This document shows, in pieces, positions 46,453 to 55,891 of a DNA stretch of 64,000 nucleotides (its first letter is position 1; each line of letters starts with the position of its first letter). Below the pieces are notes generated by a model. It saw only the letters and a list, made by a program, of their open reading frames with translations, had not been told where the DNA came from and did no database searches. Source of the stretch: Harmonia axyridis (lineage: Eukaryota; Arthropoda; Insecta; Coleoptera; Coccinellidae); contig NC_059501.1 of the NCBI RefSeq assembly GCF_914767665.1, positions 68,298,798 to 68,362,797 on the forward strand, in the 5' to 3' direction. Both the position numbers and the translations under genes were made by a program.

Positions 46453-46892
46453 ATAGTTCAACGGAATTATTAAATTTACAAACTTACCACGTGTATATCT
46501 ACCTCAACAAAATTGCAAGTAAGAAACTACAAACTAACTAAACAGTATCGGTTGCTCAGGTGAGGATTCACAGAACAAGCCATTACCTAAGGTAGTCATA
46601 GATTTCTTTATTGTTATTCTTTTGAAATACATATACAAATCGACATTTACAATTGAATAAACAATTTCAGAAATTTTAAATTTATCAATTGGTTGATACT
46701 GACTCTCTAATCAATAAATGATTACATCAAATTATAAAAGTTTAATGAGTCTTCTTGATGAAGGATATTTAATATAAATCAAATAATTTGACAACTTTGT
46801 GTCTAATCCTTCACAATAATATATCTGTATGATATATTCAGTTTATTTTTGTCTTGGAATATATTCCAATTCTAAAAATGACAAATTTAATA

Positions 46893-47174
46893 ATTCCGTT
46901 GAACTATAAGGCACTGATGAGGAAAAATTGTATTATTAAATACAAAAATTCCGAAACGTACGTCTGTCTTTATGTTAATTTAGTTGTTCAATTTATTAAC
47001 CGTTTACTCAATTTGTACAGTTTTAGTCATTTTGAATTTTTCTTTTGGTTGATTATTAAATTTGTCATTTTTAGAATTGGAATATATTCCAAGACAAAAA
47101 TAAACTGAATATATCATACAGATATATTATTGTGAAGGATTAGACACAAAGTTGTCAAATTATTTGATTTATAA
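46893..47174 (-). repeat. Inverted partial monomer closing the array
   Basis: After the fifth, partial monomer stops inside its AAAAATGACAAATTTAAT block (about 46893), the sequence turns into the reverse complement of the monomer. It runs from AATTCCGTTGAACTATAAGG back through the hammerhead region to the TCCTTCACAATAATATATC and AACTTTGTGTC start region, ending near 47174. The two inverted pieces form a large potential hairpin. Partial inverted terminal copies are a known structural habit of Penelope-like elements. Confidence 0.9.
46908..46970 (+). ncRNA. Hammerhead ribozyme in the inverted terminal copy
   Basis: The same 63-nt motif on the plus strand: AAGGCA (46908), CTGATGA (46914-46920), stem II, GAAA, CGTACG, TC, TGTCTT (46965-46970). 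Being inverted, it would be active only in plus-strand transcripts. In a minus-strand read-through RNA its complement could pair with the upstream ribozymes. Confidence 0.88.
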
Positions 47175-49061
47175 ACCTTTATTATTTTCTTAATTTCTCT
47201 ATTCCAATCCTCATAGACTTCAGAGACACAAGTTTAGATCTTAGAATGAGGAGAATCGGTTATATTCTGTGTAGGCTTTGTATCTGCCTCCTATTGCCGC
47301 TTCAGGCACAACACAGTCAACAGAGAATGACAGACTATTTCCTGTAACCAAAAATTTTGTTGCCAGGCTGGACTGCCAAACTTAGGCTCAGGAGTACGCA
47401 GTACTAACCACTGCACCACTTTAATTCGCTGGAGATTTTAGCATATACATGTGGTAATTTTTGATATATGATTTTCCACTATTTTGTGTTGAAAATGGAT
47501 TAGGATTTTTCAGAAGACAATATCCAATTAAAGACCATTAAAGCCCGAACGGCTCTATAATTGGGTGACTAAAGAGCGTTTCACAACTCCAAGAAAATAC
47601 GGAAATAGACTGACTAATAGACTAGAATAAAGTTGTCAGCGGAATGTGATAAATATCTGGATACGTTCACAGTTTATGATTTTCTCTTTCACATTCAAAG
47701 GTGGTCTAGCTTCCAGAGGAACATATGAAATTTATGGTTTTCAAACTTATTTTTTGATAGTTTCATATTACATTATCATCCAGTAGCGTCTTGTGGTTTG
47801 TGACAATTCTTGAGCTCTCCTCAAATTCGATTGAGTCCGTGTGGCTGTGAACTCGATGACTCTCGGATAAAGGAACCTAGAAACATCACATTTTTATTTT
47901 AACGTTGAGTACGTTGATGGGCAAAATATGTATTTGGCCAATAAAAATATGACTTACTTGATAATTTCAAATCTACATATTCAATTAAAATAATCTCCAG
48001 CAGTTAAATGTGAAATAAAAACCTTGCAGAACTTTAAGGTGGTTACATTATCAGAAACCATTTGAAATTAAAGAAGAAAATAAATTCCCACAATATTTTT
48101 GTGACATCAAAACCGATCAATTTTGAGCTTCGGGCGAAATTCCGTGTTGATAGCTCTATGAGAATCCTAGAATGTAAAAAACAACCTCATATATCCATAA
48201 TGACAGATCAGATCGATTCGAAATTCTTCTTATAGAAGTATGATAGCAACTTCAAGTTCAATGTGAAATTTCATGTCGATATCAGAATCTATGAAAATTC
48301 AAGCAGAATTTCGAAAAAAAAAAATTGTAATATTTCCCTAAAAACACATCCCACTTTGTTCAAATGTGGTTCGAGTATCCGAAATGATCACTCTAATGTT
48401 CATGCTGAATTTCAGGAGCATTTCATTAAGAACCCCTCACCTAGATAATCAACTGATAACAACAATACCTAATAGTAATCACAACTTGTACATAAACATT
48501 TCTGTGGTCACCAAGGGCACAATTGTAGCGATTATAAAATAATCAGCTTTTGAAATAAACTATAGTCCAAATAGAGAATCAAAGAAACGGGATAAACTCT
48601 AAATAAAAATACTTTCAACTTGTAAAATCCTCCTATATCAGATATAAGTAACTTTGGAAAGATTATACCCCGCTATAAAAATATGCTGATTCAATTTATA
48701 GGGAAAAATGTGAACAGAGAAGTAGGGGTTACGACTAACCATGAAGACGAATAATAAAATGTAATATTCAATAGATATTCCTCTCTCTATCAATTAAATC
48801 AATTCGATACACTAGTCGGCAGAAGTACGCTGAACATCGATGTCCATGGTTATAAAAACATAATTTGGTAAAATACTTTGTGAAAATAATTAGTTAAGAC
48901 GATCAAGATAAGGGTGAGTTGATTCGAACAGAGGTTCTGATAAGAAGTATTTAAGAGAAGTGTGATGGAGAGGATAATTCAAATTCGCGAAAAAAGAATT
49001 GATTTTGAAACCATTCGTTCAGAGCTACAAAGCTTCACAAAACTAAATCATATTATAATTA
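47175..49061. other. Intergenic stretch, no supported gene
   Basis: Apart from the tRNA-like piece at 47337-47440, nothing is recognised. The 61-codon frame at 48263-48448 has no domain. Confidence 0.4.
47337..47440 (-). repeat. tRNA-derived SINE-like sequence (weak)
   Basis: The minus strand contains AAGTGGTGCAGTGGTTAGTA, a good A-box (TGGTGCAGTGG). The B-box position holds only a partial match (GGCAGTCCAGCC). There is no acceptor stem. It is probably an old SINE head. Confidence 0.4.
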
Positions 49062-50181
49062 TTAGGTATACAACTTTGCTTCCGCCGTTTTGCAATAGAT
49101 GGTTGAAGCGATAAGTGGTAGTCGAGATAAATAGATCGTAGATGTAATACAATAAGCTTAGGTATTTGTAAACATAACGCCATCGAAATTTAAGTCCATT
49201 TGTGTCTGCATCATGAAGTTTTTCTCGATAAAACATGCCAGCTTACGTCCAAATTCTCGTCACTTCGAATGCTCTCAAATACCTATAGTGATGCCGCTGT
49301 TAAGAAAAAAACTTCCCGAGAGTGGTTTAAAAGCTTCAAGAATTTTGATTTAGACGTAAAAGACACGTATGGCGGTGAAAGAGAGAAGGTTTTCGAAAAT
49401 GCAGAATTGGAGGCAGTACTTGATCAAGACTCATGTGAAATGCAACAAGAATTGGCAGGATCATTGGGAGTGATGCAACAAGCTATTTCAACCATTCAAA
49501 ATTCAAGATTCAAAAACAAGGAAATTGGGTGCCGTACGAGTTGAAGCCGAGAGATGTTGAACGGCGTTAGTTTGCTTGTGAACAACTGATTGCAAGGCAA
49601 AGACGGAAGGGATTTTTGGATCGGATCGAAAAATGGTCGAGGACAAAAACTAAATATTCACGGTTCCAAGGTCATGCTCAGTATTTTTTGGGACCAACTT
49701 GGCGTAGTGTTCTATGAGTTGTTAAAACCGACTGAAACAATCAGGCGATCGTTATCGAACGCAGTTAATGTGTTTGAGCCGAGCATTGGAAGACAAACAG
49801 TCGCAATATAACGAGAGACATGATAAAGTGATTTTACAGCATGTCAATGCTCGACCCCCTGTTGTGAAATCCGTCAATATATACTTGGAAACGTTGAAAT
49901 GTAAAGTCCTACCCCACCCGCCGTATTTTCCAGACGTTTTTCTCTCGGACTATAACTTGTTTTGATCAATGGCACACGGCATGGCTGACCTCCGGTCTTA
50001 TGAAGAATTGGAAAATTGAATCGATTCAAAAGATGACCAGTTTTTTCAACGCGTCCGAAAGATGGGATAAAGTAGTGGCCAGCGATGGACAATACATTGA
50101 ATCATAAATGTATAACTAGTTTTTCACAATAAAGCCTCGAATTTTGGAATAAAACGGCGTAGGCAAAGTTGTACGCCTACG
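49062..50181 (+). mobile_element. Complete mariner element, 1120 bp
   Basis: The left end TTAGGTATACAACTTTGC follows TA at 49060-49061. The right end GCAAAGTTGTACGCCTACG is followed by TA at 50182-50183. The inverted ends match over about 28 bp, including ..CGCCGTTTT. The length is just under that of typical mariners (about 1.3 kb), which suggests a small internal loss. It is the most complete copy of the family also present at 6630 and 10476. Confidence 0.92.
49233..50107 (+). pseudogene. Mariner transposase, frameshifted
   Basis: Fragments in order are the HTH region (RMLSNTYSDAAVKKKTSREW, FKSFKNFDLDVKD, GGEREKVFENAELEAVL), then QDSCEMQQELAGSLGVMQQA and IGCRT. A shift leads to the central DDE part (GSKVMLSIFWDQLGVVFYEL, LKPTETIR). 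Another shift gives QYNERHDKVILQHVNARPPV, then YLETLKCKVLPHPPYFPDV and LSDYNLF, a stop, and SMAHGMADLRSYEELEN with further stops. The second catalytic Asp of the family's HDNARPH motif is Val here. The third (LSDYNLF) is kept. At least two frameshifts and several stops inactivate it. The stop and 3' UTR match the fragment at 6630-6766. Confidence 0.88.
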
Positions 50182-50183
50182 TA

Positions 50184-51370
50184 TATTCAAAACCAATCGA
50201 TTGCAGATCAAATTAATATCGAAGGATATAACATAATTATGGTAATCATGGTAATAATATAATCGATAAGAAAATTCTCATCAACATGATTGCTTTCTAA
50301 TGCACAAAAGTTTTCAGTTAATATTCGAAATTATCTTTTCAGCAAAAACAATGAAATCATTCCCACAATGGAACTTTATTCGGGTCACAACATTGAGGCT
50401 TTATGATATTTTCTGTTTATTGATTTCCATGCTTCGCCAAAGATTGAGCTTTCACATGCAATTCGGGATTCAATCTCCTAAGTCGACCTAAACGCGAAGG
50501 GATGTAATAGTATATTAAAGAATCTCAGTAAGTATAAATTTTCATTTTCAGATGGGTTATTGGTTGTTACCTTTTAGCGTTCTTGTTTGACAAATGAAGA
50601 CCAAATGCCGCAAATTTTATAACAAAAATGGATTCATATTATTAAGTATCGCCAACTTACTAACAAATAATGGTCGAATTCAATTCTCTTCGAAATGATA
50701 GCGTTTCGAAGAAAATACCCAAATACTATATTTTTCGGAGTAGTTTCGACGCCTGCGAGCGATAATTTTATTCGTTCATGGTTGAAATCCGCCAAATAGT
50801 TTTGGAAACATGCAAAGATTATCAAAATTCTTTCAATAACAGAAGATATATCAATCTACACGAATGGAATTCGAAAAGTTAGTTGACCAATAATAAGAAG
50901 AATATCGTACCACAAGTTAATACATTTGGCAGACAATAATAGACTTGAAATTTTTGAGGTATATTCAGATCTTGGATGCCGCAGTTATGTTTGTCAATAA
51001 GAATAACCTGACTGGGGGTTCTGCAAATAATTTATTCAGTTTTTGATTATTTCCTAATTAGGGATTTCATAGAGATGGAATCATCGAGACAAATAGTTTA
51101 TACAATTGTTGATGGTGATGCCTCGTATATACTTAAATAGAACTAGTATTCACTGATTTTGATGAACCTTTCACCCGAGTTGTTGCAAAAAGTTTATACT
51201 TGTCCAAAAATGTTTATTCATTATGACAAAAGACTATTTGGGAATGTATTTATTGAAAGTAATGCGACCCAATGGTCTACCCTAGCTTTTACGACACTCG
51301 TTCAATCTAACACTAAAATCAATAATGACGTCTTGGCAAGTATGCTAGGTGATGGATGAATATTTTGTAT
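50184..51370. other. Intergenic stretch, no supported gene
   Basis: Short frames at 50300-50491, 50634-50825 and 51159-51359 have no recognisable product. Confidence 0.4.
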
Positions 51371-51568
51371 TCATTGAACCAGGTAAGTTGATTCATCAAC
51401 GTGAACTTTAGATTCAAGGAAACCCAACAGATAAAGGTCCATTGGAGTCAAATAAGGACTGTGGATGGTAATGAATGTCACCTCACCTAGATATTAATTT
51501 GCCTGGAAAAATTTTGCGAACTTGTGGCAGCGACACATTGGACGTGTTCGTCCCTTCTGCTGGAACCA
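51371..51568 (-). pseudogene. Tc1/mariner (DD41D-like) transposase C-terminal relic
   Basis: A single minus frame reads WFQQKGRTRP, then KFAKFFQAN, one stop, YLGEVTF, and HSPYLTPMDLYLLGFLESKV followed by HVDESTYL. This parallels WFQQD..H..., RLISR.G, and SPDLTPLDYFLWGYVKSKVYVD in related transposases. The second catalytic Asp is Lys and the third (LTPMD) is kept. It was not noticeable as an ORF because of the internal stop. It is an old relic, related to but different from the 24.9-kb copy. Confidence 0.7.
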
Positions 51569-53761
51569 TGTTCTTTGGTTAGAGCAACTTCTGATCTTTG
51601 TGCAAATACGATATAGCAATGATCAATGCATATTCAAAGCACTTGCACGCTTCCGAATGGAGAGACAGGGATCATCACGAACCGAACGATTAACCCATTC
51701 CACGTTCGCTTTCATTCTCGACTATGCGTGAATTTGAAAATAACTGACTCAAAAAAGCATCATTCAGAAATATTTTTTCTAAACGGCGTACGGGGCATGC
51801 CATTACTTCGTTTTTTACCCATTTCCGAATGAAAGAAATTCTTGCCGCATCGTTCAAGTGACGAAAATCTCAAATGTTGAAGAAATTTCTTCGCAGTATA
51901 GTCGCATATTTACCACTTTTTGAAAATTGGAGCACGCAAACCGCGCGATCCCCTCTCGAAAATCGTTCTATAGCGACTACGGCTATCTTTTGACCCCGTA
52001 CCTCTCCAGTTCATTGCGTTCTCACAGAAAGCTGATCAACTGTGAACTTCTTTTTGTAACACCTGGAACCTGTTGATCCCAACGAATTTCCAACTTTTCA
52101 CTTTACATTTTGTCAATTTTGCATAGTGAGAAAAGTTGTTGTTTCACAACATTATGTATTGAGCAGTGCTGAGACCTGTTGAAAAAAACTGCTCTGTGCC
52201 GTTTTCTGTACATTTCACTTCTCAATTTTCAATTATGAATGTATACCAAACATTATGTATAGGGTGTGATTGGTGCATGACTGAATGAGTGCGCGAAAGA
52301 TAATACCTACTGATTCACGTTATATGGATTTCCTCATTATTCGACATAGAATGTGAGATATCGAATGACTGAAACAAAAGGAAAATTGATAAGCAATAAT
52401 AATGAGTCGTATAGTATTAGTATCTGAATTCCACAATGGATCATTAGGTTGCAGTGCAACAGAACCCCTTTGATTAAATCTAATAACTAATTTCACTTGA
52501 AAAAAGCCAGAATATTTCGATTATCCAATAATATCATCGAAAGAACTGGTTCGGGGAGTTATTATGAGCCGTTTAAGGAAATTCAATCAAAGTCAGTAAT
52601 GATATGTCTTCTGAAGTTCTGAAGAAATTTATTTCGCTTCCTAAAGACTGTTCTACCAGTGAAAAAAAGATTTTTTGTGGAATACGGAAAATACTCGATA
52701 AAATAAAAAAAAAATCAAAGTTGTACGCCTATGTAATTCAATGTAACGATTATGTCATTATAGTTCATTATTTTTCTTGCTAGGCAGTATATTACAGGTG
52801 AAGAATATATAATAATCAAATTATAACACAGTAGAATAACATAGTAGCATTAACGATGTAACAACAAAAACCATCCACGTCTCGAACTATCTGAAAGAAT
52901 CGGCATCACAGTTCAATACAATGGTTCATGAGTGATGATGCTGGATGAGATCAAGGGAACATCTGGAAAAAAGTTTTTATGTTTAAATAACATTGGACGA
53001 ACTATAGGTACCTGTATTCGAGTTTATATTCATAATATCTCCCTACAATACTGAAGAGGCTCTTCTTATATCCAGAAAATTTTCATCATAAACGAAAAAG
53101 CACAGGAGTAAACGCGCAAAGGCCTAACGTTGTTCTCGAAATTTTTTTGTCGATGCTTCCATTCATTTATCCGTTGAAAAGACTGCTGAAACCTTACGAC
53201 GTGAAAAAGTTTTTTTTATTATTAGTGAGGAAAAAAATCTCGAATCATCTCTCGCTGATGAAATAGCGATCCGGCTACCCAGATCCGGGGAAATAAGTTG
53301 GAGGAACTTGGAGCACAAGTCGACCAACAATCGCGGATATAACTCACAGCGGAGAATCACAAAAGGAAACCGTGAAACTCGGAGGAGAGATTTCCCAGTC
53401 ACCACCTAACTTCCATCTGAATTCGGCCATTTTAATGAAGCATGGCACGTTTTCATCAGGAACTGAAAGGGGCGATTTTTGTAGAAGTGCCGGGAGGATG
53501 AAAAGCCCGAAGCGTGATCTCGAAACAAACAACAAAACGAACACAATAGTCCGTCTTGATTTTCGCCTGTATATAAATATTCGATTAGATCATTATTAAC
53601 ACGTCACTCGATTAATCTCGGGCCTTGAAGACAGTTGGCGCCATACAAATTTTTTTTCTCGTTTGTACCAAGCTTCGAAGAAGTTCATTTTGGATCGAGA
53701 TATTGGACATTTGTTCTTGTTTGCTACTTATCGCAAATCGATGAAAACCATGGCGATTAGG
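51569..53761. other. Intergenic stretch, no supported gene
   Basis: AAAGTTGTACGCCTATGTA at 52717-52735 is probably a solo mariner right end of the 49-kb family. The segment 53240-53600 is GC-richer, with frames on both strands (80, 66 and 75 codons) that I cannot assign. Confidence 0.4.
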
Positions 53762-53933
53762 GATTCACGGCTTGACTTGATATTCAAGCTTGACTTGAAG
53801 TCAACTCAAGTTCAAGTCATAGTTTTCCAATGTTAAGTCTTGACATTGAAAAACTACTACTTGACTTGAACTTGAGTTTATTTCAAGTCAAGCTTGAGTC
53901 AAGTAGCTTGAATATCAAGTCAAGCCGTGAATC
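53762..53933. mobile_element. TCAAG/CTTGA-rich foldback MITE, copy 2
   Basis: The ends are GATTCACGGCTTGACTTGAT and ATCAAGTCAAGCCGTGAATC, 20 bp perfectly inverted. Inside are repeated TCAAG and CTTGA units around the same TTGACATTGAAAAACTACTA core as in the copy at 33245-33491. It is shorter because it has fewer pentamer units. There is no ORF. Confidence 0.85.
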
Positions 53934-55779
53934 GCTAATGACGAAACTACACGAATTTCGCAACTTTTTGACCACTCATATTCTCCAGATATGGTCCCTG
54001 GTACATCTGTCTCTAACTCTCCTGTCAACTCTCGGTCTCTAAAGTTGAGACCGAGGTTGAATCCTATACCGAAAGCAAAGATAAATATTTTCACAGAAAA
54101 TGAAGCGAAGAGTGAGAAGACCGTTGGATTACAGCACTGTTGATAAAGTGATCCACAAAAGTTAAGGAAGTTCAGATATTTTGAGACTGTTAAAAATATT
54201 TTCATTTTTTCACTATTATTTTGAATATGAGAAATCCAAATGTTTACTCACTTATCCAAATTATTTTTTGCCAATAGGCAAAAAAGGAATACCTTTATGG
54301 GTTTCACAGTTTCACTTGAAAATTTATTTTTAATTTTTTTAGTACAAGTTCAGTTCACACAAAACATTTAAAAAATGAGGTTCAGTTAGGAGAATGACCT
54401 CGAATATCAATCACAGATTGACAAGGCCTTCGCATACTATGGATCAGATTATTGAAGTAGCCATTATCAATTTTTCTCCGGAGTCGCGGTAGAAACGGCC
54501 TAAGTTGACTATAATCATTTCAAAATGTAACATTTTGAAATTATTGAGGAGTTATGTGCGTAACTCGTTTAGAAAAAGTTGAAATAGTTCAGAAATCCAT
54601 ATTAAAAATCATTTTGGAAGTAGGGAAAATGTATAATTCTGAAAAACTGTTTGTGGAAAGTCAACAACTTTATATATGTATGAAGTAATAATAAACCAAC
54701 TAGAAAAAAACAAGACGAAGATACAGCATTGTTATTTAATAGACAAGTCAAAAATGAACATTTGATAGTTCCGTTTTTCTGTAAGACAAGTTTACAACAT
54801 AGTCAGTCATATTATGATATATGTATTAATGTGTGAAAGATAGGATGAATAAATTGAATTGAATTAGTGGCAATAATGTGAAAATTTTTTGCAATCCCCA
54901 TGTCAATTGTGTTCAGCGAATTGTGCTTTTTGATCATAGAGAGATTGATGCTTCAACAACATTATCGAAAATGAGATCTCGAATTCTACTAGGTTTAAGA
55001 TTTTCTAAATATAATTGGAAAAGCTAATAGTAGAATGCGAGTTCTCATTTTGATAAGAAAGGGAAAATTTCTTGAGAATTTACATGAAAAGTTTCACTGT
55101 TTTGAAAAAAAGGCGAAGTATTCTTAAGATTCATCTTCCATGAAATATAAACTGATATCATTCGGTAAAATATTGTGAAGAATCAAGCGACATTTTCGTG
55201 ACGACCAATTCGATTTTTTTTTATCTTATTCGTGTTGTATAGGAATATAATATACAGAATGAATATTTCTTTCTTTCAACACACCCAAATGACTGCATCA
55301 GTTCAACGATCAGCCATTTGGAAAATTAATATTCACTGCGGAAAGCATTCACCATGAATGGATTGCTATAATTATACCTCACGAAAATCGACCATAAGTA
55401 TTTATAGTAATTATATTTAAGGAACGCATGGGTCATTCTTCTACGTTCGAAATGTTACACACCCACAAGACCATAATAGAAATTATTAATGGGCAGGCAA
55501 TATCGCTTGGAACAATATGTCACTTCTCGTTGATGGAAATTGGTCGAAAGTGTTTCATTATTTTTTCATTCATGTATTATGTCCTTCCAAGAACACCCAC
55601 TATTAATCCAGTTTTCACACAATCACGTTCTATACTTCTCGCTCATTCTCTTCGACGCCTTGTATTAGAGACTTAGAAAAATGGAAAAACAATCGGTATG
55701 GCTTTCTTGTCTCTCGATTCTAAATTCAGCCCTCTCCAGAACGTTATTCTATGAATTTTCCATGCAACAATTTCTAAAC
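53934..55779. other. Intergenic stretch, no supported gene
   Basis: I see nothing that can be supported. The frames at 53915-54205 and 55428-55676 have no recognisable domain. Confidence 0.4.
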
Positions 55780-55781
55780 AC

Positions 55782-55889
55782 GAAATAACAAGAGAGGAAA
55801 AAGATCATTGCAGAAGTATTCAAAAAAGACCCCAACAACTACGGATCTATAAGCTTTCTATCAAGCTTTAGTAAGCTGATAGAAAACAA
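55782..55889 (+). pseudogene. Jockey-like reverse transcriptase relic, 5' segment (split by Tigger)
   Basis: The frame KRKKIIAEVFKKDPNNYGSI, SFLSSFSKLIEN corresponds to the 'kP.KD...p.nYRPISLLs..SKl.Ek' region at the start of the RT domain in jockey-type LINEs. It stops at 55890, where the Tigger element enters, and continues in the correct order at 57984. Confidence 0.72.
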
Positions 55890-55891
55890 TA

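Larger units (their letters stand above)
44388..46880 (+). repeat. Tandem array of 586-bp monomers (four full plus one partial)
   Basis: Monomers start at 44388, 44974, 45560 and 46146, with a partial fifth from 46732. The period is exactly 586 bp and the copies differ at only a few positions (for example GATGAAGG against GATAAAGG in one unit). Each unit begins AAATTATAAAAGTT(T/C)AATGAG. The repeated 69-codon minus frame in every unit is a by-product of the repeat, not a gene. Each full unit carries a hammerhead ribozyme motif on the minus strand. Left of the array the sequence is the inverse of the unit start (GACTCATTAAACCTTTATTA at 44367-44386), making a short palindromic junction. The structure suits a Penelope-like pseudo-LTR array or a retrozyme. 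Confidence 0.93.

Noticed and set aside
44494..47108. Identical 69-codon frames repeated five times (MNYKALMRKNCIIKYKNSET...) as a possible small-protein gene family
   Set aside because: They lie on the repeat unit, overlap the hammerhead motif, lack any start or codon signal, and exist on both strands only because of the inverted copy.
44388..47174. CRISPR-like array
   Set aside because: The units are 586 bp, nearly identical across their whole length, without spacers, in a eukaryotic context.
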